The position numbers were made by a program, and so were the translations under genes. The notes under the pieces are model-generated. The model did not search any database and was not told where the DNA came from. It saw only the letters and a list, made by a program, of their open reading frames with translations. 64,000 nt of DNA. Origin: Morella rubra. Lineage: Eukaryota > Streptophyta > Magnoliopsida > Fagales > Myricaceae. This document shows, in pieces, positions 11,313-22,540 of the stretch (within the stretch, counting starts at the first letter, position 1; every line of letters begins with the position of its first letter). The stretch spans positions 16,288,058 through 16,352,057 of the forward strand of contig CM025850.1 in assembly GCA_003952965.2 (NCBI GenBank), written 5' to 3'.

Positions 11313-12500
11313 CTATAGACTAATCGTCATATGGCTGAAGAAGAAGAAAGAGGTCTGGTGTCTACTCTACCACCAGCAGTGGCGGATTTACGGGGGCCCC
11401 GGTTGGCCCCATGCAAAACGTTTAAATTTTTTTTTTTTATTATAATTATTTTAACTAAGCTGGCCCCCCTTGAAGGCTTGAAGCCCAACCCAATCTCTGC
11501 CCACCAGGCCACCACCCACCTGCGCCAGCCCAGTCCATTCCTCCAGCCCGTCCAGCCTTACAGCCATGCAGCTCATTCGTCCAAGCGTCCAGCCCTACAG
11601 CCCTGCAGCTCTCCCTCTCCTGACACAAACTGCTCCTCCACCGTCCTCCCAGGCTCCCTCTCTCACAGACGCACGATTCTACAAGACAACCTCTCCAGAA
11701 CTTCACCACTGGCTCTCAGACGAAACTGAACTCTCCTCCACCTCTCTCAGAAACTCGGGGAGAATCTCAATCTCAGTCTCAGAAGTCAGAAACATACTTT
11801 CAGCCGGCTCTCTCTCTCTCTCTTGGCTTTTAGGTGCCAGGTACTACCTAATTCACTTAATTGTTGATTTTGTTTTGCCTATTTCAAATTTAGCCGATTA
11901 GAATTTAGGTCATAGAAATGCAGCAGATGCTACCAAAATCTTATGCTCTAAAGTGATTCTAGAGTGCCGTTTTCAGTTCGGATAAAGAATCTGTTTTGCC
12001 TAATGCGAATTCCAATTTCTAACTTACAAATTTGCCCAAATCTGAAGAATGTTATATAAGGTTGTTTGACTTTAGAATAGATGTATCATGTGATTCAAGT
12101 ACAGATTAGCTGAGCAATATATTGACTTTTAATTAGCTTAAATATGGGCAACCCAGCGCCAGGTTTTCAAACCATTAGATCATAATTAAGATAAATGGCA
12201 TACTAACTAACCTGATTTAGAATTGTCTTTTAGGTATTTATTTATTCAATTGAAATTCTTAATTTTGCTGCCATGGGTAATGGGTTATATAAGGATGATA
12301 TATTTCACAGCCTCTTTCTTTGATTTTGAGATTGTTGTACTCCGAATCCTTTTTCATATTATTGTGGTTATTGGTTATTGATTAAGTTTTGAAATTATAT
12401 TGAAATTGTGATTAGGACTAGGTTGTGAAATTGTGATTAGGATCTTAGGTTGTGACTTGTGAAATTATATTAATAAATTTTGTTTTGTTTTGTTTAGATA

Positions 12501-15013
12501 ATGGATAAGTTTTTGATAAGAAAATCAGCGGGATCGTCTAATACTCCTAATGTGACTGCTACTTCTGAGACGAATACTAGTTCGAAAAGACCTCGTGTTT
12601 TATTTAGTCCAGATGATATTGTTGCTAACCCAGGGTTACGTAAACCCATTGAAGAATATGATTTTGAGATTAGGGATCAAGTTCGTAGAGAGTATTTGAT
12701 AAAAGGTCCTTGTCAGCCACTTGGGCATGATTTTCCCAAGAAGCAATATGGAAATCGAATGAGGGCTTTTTTGGAGTCATGGTTCAAAGAATATCAGTGG
12801 TTGGAATATAGCGTATCGGAGGATGCAGCGTATTGCTTGTGGTGTTATCTCTTTAGGCGAAGTAGAGGATCAAGATCCGGGGGAGATGTGTTTACATCTA
12901 CGGGATTTAGCAATTGGAAAAAAGGGAGTGGAGGTATTTGGTGACCATTTTGGTGCAGTTAATAGTGCTCACAATGATGCTAGAAGACAAAGTGAATTAT
13001 TCAAAAATCAGCGACAAAGTGTGTTGCACATTTTATCTGCACATTGGCATGATGTAGAGAATGCTTATCGCATTCGTTTGACGGCGGTTTTAAATTGCAT
13101 TCGTTTTCTTCTGGGACAAGGATTAGCTTTTCGTGGTCATGATGAGTCCGAGAGTTCAACGAGGAAGGGTAATTTTCTTGAGCTGTTGGAATGGCACAGC
13201 TTACATAATGAAAAGGTTGCGAAGACACTTAAGTTTAATGCTCCTAGAAACAACCAAATGACTTCTCCACAAATTCAAAAGGAAATGGTGAGTGCTGCTG
13301 CAGCGGAGACCACACTTGCCATCCTTAAAGATATTGGGGATGGATATTTTTCACTTTTGGTTGATGAGTCTCAAGATATGTCAGTGAAGGAGCAAATGGT
13401 AGTAGTTTTGAGATATGTGAACAAAAGTGGACAAGTGATAGAAATGTTTCTTAGTGTAGAACATGTTACCGACACTTGCTCCCAATCTTTGAAAAATGCT
13501 ATAGACAAGTTGTTTGCAAGACACGGGTTATCAATATCCAGATTAAGAGGTCAAGGGTATGATGGGCATCGAATATGCGAGGCGAGTTCAATGGGTTGAA
13601 GTCGCTCATTTTGAAGGACAATCCTTCTGCTACATATATCCATTGTTTTGCTCATCAATTTCAATTGGTTATTATGGCTATTGCAAAGAGTAATGATAAA
13701 GTTTATGATTTTTTCAATTACATATCTTTAATTGTGAATTTAGTCTGAGCTTCTTGTAAAAGGAGAGATATTCTTCGGCAAAGTCAACATGAGAAGATAG
13801 TGGAGCGGTTGGATAGGGGAGACATTTGTAGTGGAAGGGGCATAAATCAAGAAACTAGTCACGCACGACCAGGTGATACTCGTTGGGGTTCATACCACGG
13901 TACAATAATCCGTCTCTTCACTATGTGGTCAACAGTGTTGGATGTGCTTGAAAACATACATGAGGATGGCACTGGTTCAGAACAAAGATCAATGGCTATA
14001 AGTTTGTTGGATAAGATGCAAAGCTTCGACTTTGTATTTCTTATGCATTTGTTAAGGGATATCATGGGAATTACAAATGAATTGTCACAGGTAATCACAA
14101 ACACTACTAATTTTTATTCAAAAGCATTTTTTTTTATAAGTAATTTTATTCAAAAGTATTCACTATGCATTTGTTAAGAAATATAATGAGAATTACAAAT
14201 GAATTGTCACAGGCCTTACAACAAAAGGATCAAGACATTGTTAATGCTATGACTTTGGTTGGAATTGTGAAGCATCGGTTGCAGAATTTGAGGGAGATGG
14301 AATGGGAAGCTTTTTTGGAAGAAGTCAAAACCTTTTGTCTGAATAATTCTATCGATGTTCCCAGTATGGAAGACATTATTCCAACACGTGGTCGAGCTCG
14401 ACATGGAGGGCAAACAATTACTTATTTGCATTGTTTTCGTGTGGAAATTTTTTGCCAAATTATTGATTTGATCGCTCAGGAGATGGATCATCGTTTCACA
14501 GAAGTAAGTACGGAGTTACTTCTTTGCATAGCATGTCTTGATCCAAGGAACTCATTTTCAGCATTTGATCATGCTAAGTTACTTCGTCTTGCTGAGCTTT
14601 ATCCAGAAGATTTCTCAGCAGCTGATCATATGATACTTAGAGATCAACTTCATACCTACATTTATGATATGAGAAATAATGATGCTTTTTTTGGGCTTTA
14701 AGATATTGGAGGCCTTGCTATGAAGATGGTTGAGACAAGAAAGCATACTTTATATCCGTTAGTTTATCTCCTTATTGAGTAGGCGTTAGTCTTACCAGTT
14801 GCAACTGCAACCGTTGAGAGAGTGTTCTCTGTGATGAAGATTATTAAAATTGACTTGCGTAATAAGATGGGAGATGATTGGATGAATAATAGTATGGTAG
14901 TATATATTGAGAAGGAAAATTTTGAAACTATTGATAATGAAGTCATATTGCAACGTTTTCAGAAGATGCAGAGCTGTAGGATGCAATTGCCATCTCTTAG
15001 TCTCAGCAAATAG
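12501..15013 (+). pseudogene. hAT transposase, zinc finger MYM-type-1-like (TTF finger, DUF4371, hAT_C), broken
   Basis: The ATG at 12501 opens MDKFLIRKSAGSSNT, a start typical of this plant family. The TTF-type finger region follows (WLEYSVSEDAAYCLWCYLF, about 12800-12850). A frameshift near 12930 leads to DUF4371: ETTLAILKDIGDGYFSLLVD with the DES of the first catalytic Asp, then a second break near 13565. IHCFAHQFQLVI, RPGDTRWGSYHGTI and LLCIACLDPRNSFSAFDHAK mark the rest of the RNase H-like core. The C-terminal dimerisation block LPVATATVERVFSVMKI lies at about 14790-14840. Stops at about 13744, 14700 and 14780 make it inactive. An internal duplication (14041-14093 versus 14163-14214) adds a spurious exon-like segment. 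Confidence 0.88.
14041..14214 (+). repeat. Internal ~53-bp duplication in the hAT transposase gene
   Basis: The stretch encoding MHLLRDIMGITNELSQ (14041-14093) recurs with a few substitutions at 14163-14214 as MHLLRNIMRITNELSQ. The copies are about 122 bp apart, with T-rich filler between. The first copy is followed by GGTAATC, which resembles a splice donor. Confidence 0.85.
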
Positions 15014-15189
15014 TATGGTACATGTATTTCAATATAATATATTTTTAATGTTTTTTAGTCTTTAATTTTCAATATAATATATTTTTTATGATTTTTTACA
15101 TTACGTAGTAAAATTTTTTTTGCTGCCATTTTTTCCTTAGGAGTTGGCCCCATTTCAGAACCATTCCTGGCTCCGCCACTGACCACCAG

Positions 15190-15698
15190 TATCTTCTTTT
15201 TCTCTCCCTATTTCTTCCACTTCGCCTAATACAGTCACTTCTCTTCTTCATTTGGTTAGTGTAAAGCTAACTCATGACAATTACTAGCTTTGGAAAACCC
15301 AGATGGTTCCATACCTTCATGGGCAACATCTGTTTGGGTATATTGATGGAGTATACCCATTCCATCCATGTTTCTTTCTGAGTCTACTACTCTAAATCCC
15401 GCCTATAGTCATTGGGTATAGCAAGACCAATTAATTCTGAGTGCTCTTATTTCTTTTCTTTCTGAGAATTTAATCTCTCAAGTTGTTGGTCTTACTAATT
15501 CTCGATCTGTCTGGTTTGCTCTTGAGAGCTTGTTTGCCTCAAAAACTCAAGCACAGCTTGGTCAGCTTCTTTTTCAATTAGCTACTTTAAAGAAGGGCAG
15601 TGATTCATCATTGATTTTTTCCACAAGACCAAGCTCTTAGCTGAAACCTTGGGAGTTATCGGTCGTCTGCTTTCTCCTACTGAGTTTAACTCCTATTT
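15190..15698 (+). pseudogene. copia-1 gag, central part
   Basis: Readings such as SVKLTHDNY, QMVPYLHGQHLFGYIDG and, in another frame, AQLGQLLFQLATLKKGSD are typical of the plant copia gag (UBN2-type) domain. Stops and frame changes are frequent. The frame is cut at 15698 by copia-2 and resumes at 20479-20590 (LGIEYDSLVTSI, then LLTHEAR) and again at 26456. Confidence 0.75.
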
Positions 15699-15921
15699 TG
15701 TTAAGAAATCTGTTTGAGAGGTAGAGAGAAAACAAATAGATGAATTTCTGAAGTATTCTTCGCACCTTGTATTATGAAGGAAAAGTCCTTACAAAGAGTA
15801 CAAACTAAGTGGTCCAGCTCAGCAAGGCAATAACAGAAAAGACAGAAAAGAGAACGTCAATTGCTATACAGCCGAAATAACAAAAGAAAAATAAGGTGAT
15901 ATTCTTCTGTATTTCTCAACA
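15699..15921 (-). repeat. copia-2 3' LTR
   Basis: 223 bp, equal in length to its partner at 20251-20473. On the minus strand it is preceded by a purine tract. Confidence 0.95.
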
Positions 15922-15928
15922 CCCCCCC

Positions 15929-17284
15929 TCAAGATGGAGTGTGAGGATTAATCACTCCCATCTTGGACAGCAAGTAAGAAAACTGAGAAATGCCGAGTTG
16001 CTTGGTGAAGATATCACTGAGCTGGTGCGAATTGGAGACTTTGAGTGGATGAATGAGCTTGCTTTGAATCTTCTCACGCACAAAATGACAATCCAAGTTT
16101 AGATGCTTGGTATGTTCATGGAAAATGGGATTGGCAGCAATGTGAAGAGCTGCCTGGTTGTCACAAAAGAGCAAAGCTAGACGAGCATGGGGCAAATGTC
16201 ACTTAGCAAGCAAATAAACTAGTGAGAGATTTGCGGGTATCAGGACAACCAGCCCAATCCGAGTCACAAAAAGCTTTGAGATGCATCTGAGAAGTGGATG
16301 AGTAATGGAGCCCTTGACTAGGATTAGACTTTAAGTATCTAAGGACACGGTGCCCGACAGCAAGGTGAGGAACTCGGGGTTTTTCCATGTATTGAGTGAG
16401 AAGATGCATTGAATATGAAAGATCAGGTCTGGTTAATGTAAGGTAGAGTAATCTACCAATTAACCAACGATAGATAGATGGATCTGGTAAAAGTTCGCCA
16501 TCAGAAATAGAAAGCTTATGGTGTTGGGCAAGAAGGGTTTTTGCAGCCTTGCAACCCAGATATCCCGAGGCTTCAAGTAGATCCAAAGTGTATTTGCGCT
16601 GACAAATGAAAATACCTTTGAAGGAGCGAGCAATTTCAATACCAAGAAAGAACTTGGGAATACCAAGATCTTTGATCTTAAACTCCTAATGCAATAAGGC
16701 TTTGATGGCTGAAACAGATGGCATATCAGTGCTCGCGATAAGGATGTCGTCCACATAGACCAATAAGGCCATAAAGTGAGATCCATGGAGCTTAGTAAAG
16801 AGAGAATAATCTGACTTGTGTTGAACAAAATCATGGGAGAGAAGAAATGTAGAAAGCCGAGAAAACCACTGCCTAGAGGTTTGTTTAAGCCCATAGAGTG
16901 ATTTTTGAAGCTTACACACTTTGCTGGATCAGCTGAATGATAACCTTGAGGAAGTTGCATATAGACCTCTTCATGTAAATCACCATGAAGGAAAGCATTG
17001 TTGATGTCAAGCTGATACAAAAACCAGTTGTTTGCAGCAGCAAGAGCAAGTACTAATCGGACTGAAGTAAACTTTGCAACAGGAGAAAAAGTGTCAATGT
17101 AATCGAGCCCTTCGATTTGAGTATACCCCTTTGCTACAAGTCTGGCCTTGAACCTTTCAACAGAGCCATCAGCCTTGTATTTTATCCTATAAACCCACTT
17201 ACAACCTATGGCATCTTTGCCAGGGGGAAGATCAACCAAGGTCCAGGTTTTAGTTTCTTCAAGAGCATGTAATTCAGCTGCCAT
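15929..17284 (-). pseudogene. copia-2 reverse transcriptase and RNase H, frameshifted
   Basis: RT starts with [20 protein letters not shown], then [20 protein letters not shown] and [12 protein letters not shown]. After a frameshift near 16920 come [12 protein letters not shown] and the catalytic [13 protein letters not shown] further break precedes [14 protein letters not shown] and RLLYLTLTRPDLSYSMHLL. RNase H shows AFCDSDWAGCPDTRKS (about 16230-16280), then [20 protein letters not shown] and [12 protein letters not shown] to 15929. All domains are present but in at least three frames, so the copy is non-autonomous. Confidence 0.88.
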
Positions 17285-17826
17285 TGCCTCACACCATTGA
17301 GGATCGTTGGAAGCTTGAAGGAAGGTCTTAGGCTCGGAAGTAGTAGAGATGGATAAGATGAAATGGTGATGCTTGGGAGAAAAATGAGTGTAAGATAAAT
17401 GAGCAGAAAGGCGATAAGGCTAGCCAGCCTGTACAGAACTTGTTTCTTTGGAAAAAGTTTGAGTAGAGTAAGAAGACAAAAGATTACAATGGTAATCTTG
17501 TAGGTAAGATGGAGCTTGACGCACTCTAGTAGACTGCCTAGGAGTAGATACTCGAGGAGTAGGCAGAGGTGGAAAATCAGTAGAGGAAAATGGTGAATCG
17601 TCATGAACAGGTTAAGAAGCAATGGGAGTAGAAAAATCTGAAGCAAAGCAACAGCAACAGGAAGAGTATAATCAGCTGAAGGAGGAGCTGAGGAAGATGA
17701 AGAAAGAGTTTGAAAGGGAAAGATGTTTTCATAAAAAACAACATCACGAGAAAAGAATATTGAATGAGAATGAAGATCATAAAGACGATATCCTTTGACA
17801 TTTGAAGGATATCCAAGAAAAATGCA

Positions 17827-20193
17827 TTACCGAGCTCTAGGTTCAAATTTATGGCGATTATGTCGTAGAGTAGAAGCATAGGACAAGCAGCCAAAGACTC
17901 TAAATTTAGAGTAATCAGGTGGAGTGTGAAAAAGACATTCAAAAGGAGACTTATTTTTCAAAAGAGGTGTGGGTGTTCGATTGATGAGGAAAACGGCTGT
18001 AAGAACACACTCTCCCCAAAATTTTAAGGGAAGATGTGCATGAAATCTTAAAGCTCGAGGAATTTTAAGAATGTGTCTATGTTTTCGTTCCACAACACCG
18101 TTTTGTTGTGGAGACTCAACACAACTAGTCTGATGGCAAATGCCTTTAGATGAGAAAAAATCAGAGAAGAAAAATTCGGGTCCATTATCAGTACATATGG
18201 TCTTGACGTTGGACTTGAATTGAAGCTCAACATTTTGAACAAAGGATATAAGGACAGAACGTGTATCAGATTTGTGTTTCATTAGAAAAATCCAAGTACA
18301 CTTAGAAAAATCATCAACAATGGTTATGAAGTATTGAGAACCATTTAATGATTTTGTGGAAAGAGGACCCCAAATATCACAATGAAGTTTATCAAAAATA
18401 CATGAGGAAACAGTAGTACTAAGAGGAAAAGGTAATCGAGACAGTTTAGCATAATGACATGAACTACAGTGGGTTTTATTTGAAGTAATGAAAGGAAAAG
18501 CTTTATGTAACAACTGAATTCGATAAAATGGAGCATGGCCTAAACGACAATGCCAAAGATCATTTACAGTGTCTTCAACAAAGCTGGAATTATTGGAAGC
18601 TAAAGTGGAAACCGCAGATTTTGAAACAGGAGCTAGAGAGGAATGCTGTACGAAATGGTATAATCCTTTTCTCTCCTTACAAAGCCCAATCGTCTTCCAA
18701 GAAGACAGGTATTGAATTAAACAATAGCCAAAAATCATGATAAGGCAATAAGCAGAAGATTTAGTTAATTGACTAACAGAGATTAAGTTGAAATGAAAAG
18801 ATGGTACACATAACACATTGGTCAACAACAAAGTAGAAGTGAGCTGCACAGAACCGATGTGAGTAACCATCACTGAACTACCATTTGGTAATTGAACTTT
18901 GGAATTTATAGCTGAAGAAACATTGGTAAAGAAGCTAAGTGAACAGATTATATGGTCAGTTGCACCAGAATCTAAGATCCATGGAACAAGAATAGTATTT
19001 ATGCTGAAAACAGATGGAGTATGCGAAGATAAAACAGACCAAGTAGGATCAAGTATACTTGCTGTGTTTATGAGAGAATTTTTGGAATTGGAGGTTGAAG
19101 GAATAGATGTGTGGATCACATTTGCATGATGAGAAGGTGACTGCTGTCCATGAATTTTAAGCAACTGAAGAAGTTGTTCACACTGCTTTTGAGAAATAGG
19201 AAACTGTGGCTGTCGAGAATCTTCATTACCAATCACAGAAGAAGTGTCAGTAAAACCAGTAGCTTGGTTTGCACTTGAATTAGAGGATTGTTGAAAATGA
19301 CCAGACTTATACCTCGGGGGAGACCCTTATAATTTATAGCATTTATCCACAACATGCCCAATCATTCCACAATGACTGCAAATTAGCCGATCAGGATCAT
19401 TTCCCAATGAAAATTGTGGTGCAGATTTCCCATGAAATTGTGGTGCAGTTTTGAACTTGCTTAACAAAGCAATAGAATCCAAATTAGTTCCTGGTGAGAT
19501 TGTGATGCCTCTTTGCCTCTCTTGAGTAAGAATCATAGCATAGACCTTGTTGAGAGGAGACAAAGGTTCAATTAAGAGAATCTGTTCTCTTGTAGCAGAA
19601 TAAGAATCATTCAGTCCATTAAGAAACTGCATTATCTGCTCTTGATAATGATAATCCATTAGTGTTTTAATCACTCCACAAGTGCAAGAAGAATCACATT
19701 TGCAGACAGGTTGAGGTTTGAAGTTCATCAATTCATCCCAAAACCCTTTCAATTTTGTGAAGTAAGAGCTTACCGTCATTTCACCTTGACGTAAGGATGG
19801 AATTGAATGCTGCAACTGGAAAACACGTGGTCCATTATTCTCAGCAAAACGTTCCTTCAATTCATCCAACATTTCCTTGGCTGAATCGATGTACAGGACA
19901 CTACTTGCAATCTCTTTGGATAAAGAGTTGCCGAGCCATGATAGAACCATCAAATTGTATCGGTTCCAATGTGCTAACATAGCATTGTTGGATTGTGGCT
20001 TATGCATCAATCCATTGACGAATCCCAATTTATTCTTCACGCCAAGAGCAATTGTCATGGAACGCTTCCAAGCGTTGTAGTTGTCTCCTCCATTCAGCGG
20101 CTGTGAGACGAGAACATTAGACTAATTATCTCCATTGTGTAAGAAATAGGGATTCGTAGGATCGTCGATGACTGAAGATCTAGTATTGGCCAT
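17827..20193 (-). pseudogene. copia-2 gag, protease and integrase, one frame with stops
   Basis: The ATG at 20193 opens gag, and the frame runs to about 17827 with stops near 20125 and 19325. Gag shows MTIALGVKNKLGFVNGLMHK, EMLDELKERFAENNGPRVFQ and the intact knuckle CSHCGMIGHVVDKC (C-x2-C-x4-H-x4-C). The protease has WILDSGATDHI. GAG-pre-integrase has DLWHCRLGHA. The integrase core has KLHCDIWGP, CTDNGPEFF and SPQQNGVVERKHRH, keeping the DDE residues. The product would form virus-like particles, process the polyprotein and integrate cDNA. It cannot be made intact because of the stops. Confidence 0.9.
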
Positions 20194-20250
20194 TTTGATC
20201 AAGATCTAGGTTGAAATCTTATGGAGTGAAAGCTAACTCCTCTGATACCA

Positions 20251-20473
20251 TGTTAAGAAATCTATTTGAAAGGTAAAGAGAAAACAGAGAGATGAATTTT
20301 TGAAGTATTCATCGCACCTTGTATTATGAAGGAAAAGTCCTTATAAAGAGTACAAACTAAGTGGTCCAGCTCAGCAAGGCAATAACAGGAAAGACAGAAA
20401 AGAGAACGTCAATTGCTATACAGCTGAAATAATAGAAGAAAAATAAGGCGATATTCTTTTGTATTTCTCAACA
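20251..20473 (-). repeat. copia-2 5' LTR
   Basis: 223 bp; on the minus strand it is followed immediately by the initiator-Met-tRNA primer binding site at 20239-20250. Confidence 0.95.
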
Positions 20474-20590
20474 TATTTGCTTGCTAGGCTTGGAATAGAG
20501 TATGATTCTTTGGTGACTTCTATTACTACAAGGATGGACCCTCCTTCTTCTGAAAAGCTTTTCAGTCATTTGCTCACCCACGAAGCTCGC

Positions 20591-21109
20591 TTTCACATGG
20601 CTGAATGGGTTTGCTGTTTTGTCGTTTGAGAGACAAAGAGACACGAGGTTGGAAGGATCAGGAAACTCAAGTTCTTTAAGTTCGCATGATGTCTGGACGT
20701 TTGGATTGGGCTACGGGTCAGATTGTGATATGGTGTTGTTATTTGGATTGTTATGTGGACTATTGGGTCAGTGTGACATTTGGGCTTGTAATGAGCTAGA
20801 GAAGTGAATGGCTCGGGGGAATGGAGGCTCACGCATTTCCTTAGATGCTTTCCGTAAGATTCTAGGAGTTAGTTAGACAGTTAGATTTCTAGCTGTTTAT
20901 TATTGCAGCAATAGTCATTCTAGAGTTTTCTCATCGCATATGTATCACGCTTTTGCATAAAACTCTCTCTCTCTCTCGATTCTGTAAGGAGGCAGGCCAG
21001 ACCTCGAATGTTGGCCACTTTCTGTTCTTATTTGTCGTGATTTCAATTAGAAGCATATTCAATTCTCAATTACATTGTCAATTTACAATTTATCTAGAGG
21101 ATCGCTACA
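20591..21109 (+). repeat. gypsy 5' LTR
   Basis: 519 bp, followed two bases later by the Met-tRNA primer binding site. It contains a CT microsatellite near 20966. Confidence 0.93.
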
Positions 21110-21138
21110 AGTGGTATCAGAGCCCCTACGATCCAGCC

Positions 21139-22530
21139 ATGGTAGACACTCGATACAAAGAGATTATGGAGCAAGTGAACTTGTTGCAGAAAGAGCAAGA
21201 AGATCGAAAGCAGTCCTTACAAGGGATAACTCAAGAACTTGCAGACCTTACCTTGAACATGTAGATTCTGCTCAAGGGTAAGACGATAGAGGAAGGAGAG
21301 GTTCTCCAGATTCTGGTGGATTGCAGATAAGGTCAGTGAAGCTTGATTTCCCCAAATTTGATGGGGCAGATCTGACTGCTTAGCTATACAAGGCCGCCCA
21401 ATTTTTCAGTTTCCACAAAATTGCCATGAATCAGCGGATTCAATTGGCGTCATACCACATGGAGGGGCAAGCCTTAATTTGGTTCCAGGATCTGGAAAAT
21501 ACTGGCTGCCTACATACTTGGGAGGATTTTGTGCAAGCTCTCTTAATTAGGTTTGGACCTAGCTCTTATGATGATCCTATGGAGATGCTAACTAGATTGA
21601 AACAAACTAGTAGTGTAGAAGCTTACAAGGGTCAGTTTGAAGCCTTGTCTAATAGGTTGAGGGGTTTAACTGAAAATTACAAGCTAAGTTACTTTTAGAG
21701 TGGCCTCAAGGATGAGATTAGGCTGCCAGTGAGGATGTTCAATCCTCCTAACCTGATTACTGCCTATGGTTTAGCCAAAATACAGGAGGAACATGTCCTA
21801 CTTAACTGAAGAACCACCAAAGGGCTGTTGCCCATACCTTCAACATATCATCCATCACAACACCCAAACATTCCAGCCCATAACCCAAACACTTCAACCA
21901 ACAACACATACAACCAGTCATCATTCAAAAAGACTTATCCAATCCAGAAACTCACACCCAACCAAATGAAAGAAAGAAGAGAAAAAGGACTATGTTACAA
22001 TTGTGATGAAAAATGGAGTTTCAAACATGTATGCAAAAATCCTAAGCTGTTTTTGATGGAAGAATGGGAACCAGAAGATTCGGGGGTGCTGGAGGTAAGG
22101 GAGGAGGTAGTGTGTCATGTGACCAATCAAGGAGAAGAGGAAATAGATCTTGAGACTTCCTTGCATGCACTCACGGGCTCCATCAACCCTAAGACTATGA
22201 GGGTTCCTGGAAAAATAGGAGGTCAGCAAGTTATAATCTTAATTGACTCTGGAAGTACCCAAAATTTCTTAGACCCTGCCATTGTGAAAAGAGCTAAATT
22301 GGAGGCAAGAGGGGGGAAGATATATGGGTCAGAGTTGCAAGTGGTGAATTACTTAACAGTGAAGGGAAGAGTGAGGCACTAAAGATGAAGATTCAGGGCA
22401 ATACTTTCAGCACTGACACTTATGTGCTACCTCTTGTTGGTTGTGACATGGTTTTAGGAGTTTATTGGTTGAGGTCCCTAGGACAAATTCTATGGAATTT
22501 TTCTGATATGAGCATGGAGTTTGATTGGTA
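21139..22530 (+). pseudogene. gypsy gag and aspartic protease, with stops
   Basis: The ATG at 21139 reads MVDTRYKEIMEQVNLLQKEQ, a typical coiled-coil start. Stops at about 21262, 21330 and 21382 interrupt it. The gag core reads ASYHMEGQALIWFQDLE and MLTRLKQTSSVEAYKGQFEA (about 21440-21640). The knuckle region has RREKGLCYNCDEKWSFKHVC (about 21990-22035), where two residues replace the usual G of the CCHC box. Protease follows with IILIDSGSTQNFLD (about 22233-22273) and LVGCDMVLGVYWL. Several stops show that it is dead. Confidence 0.88.
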
Positions 22531-22540
22531 GCAGAAAAGA

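Larger units (their letters stand above)
11377..15181 (+). mobile_element. hAT-superfamily DNA transposon, 3.8 kb, with 8-bp target duplication
   Basis: The terminal inverted repeats are CAGTGGCGGATTTACGGGGG at the left and its imperfect complement ending GGCTCCGCCACTG at the right. Both flanks carry the exact 8-bp duplication ACCACCAG (11369-11376 and 15182-15189), diagnostic of hAT. The interior encodes a broken zinc-finger/DUF4371/hAT-dimerisation transposase. The element lies in the N-terminal gag codons of copia-1, and collapsing the duplication restores that frame. Confidence 0.95.
15699..20473 (-). mobile_element. copia-2: near-complete Ty1/copia retrotransposon (minus strand)
   Basis: Two 223-bp LTRs (15699-15921 and 20251-20473) start TGTTAAG and end CTCAACA in plus-strand view. 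The 5-bp target duplication TATTT lies at 15694-15698 and 20474-20478. The PBS (TGGTATCAGAGG, minus, 20239-20250) abuts the right LTR and a polypurine tract (minus, about 15922-15932) abuts the left. Gag, protease, integrase, RT and RNase H follow in copia order on the minus strand. By eye the LTRs differ at about 14 positions (about 6%). The element is nested in copia-1 gag. Confidence 0.95.

Noticed and set aside
17206..17942. Hydrophobic minus-strand ORFs resembling membrane proteins
   Set aside because: They are out-of-frame readings of the Ser/Pro-rich linker between copia-2 integrase and RT.
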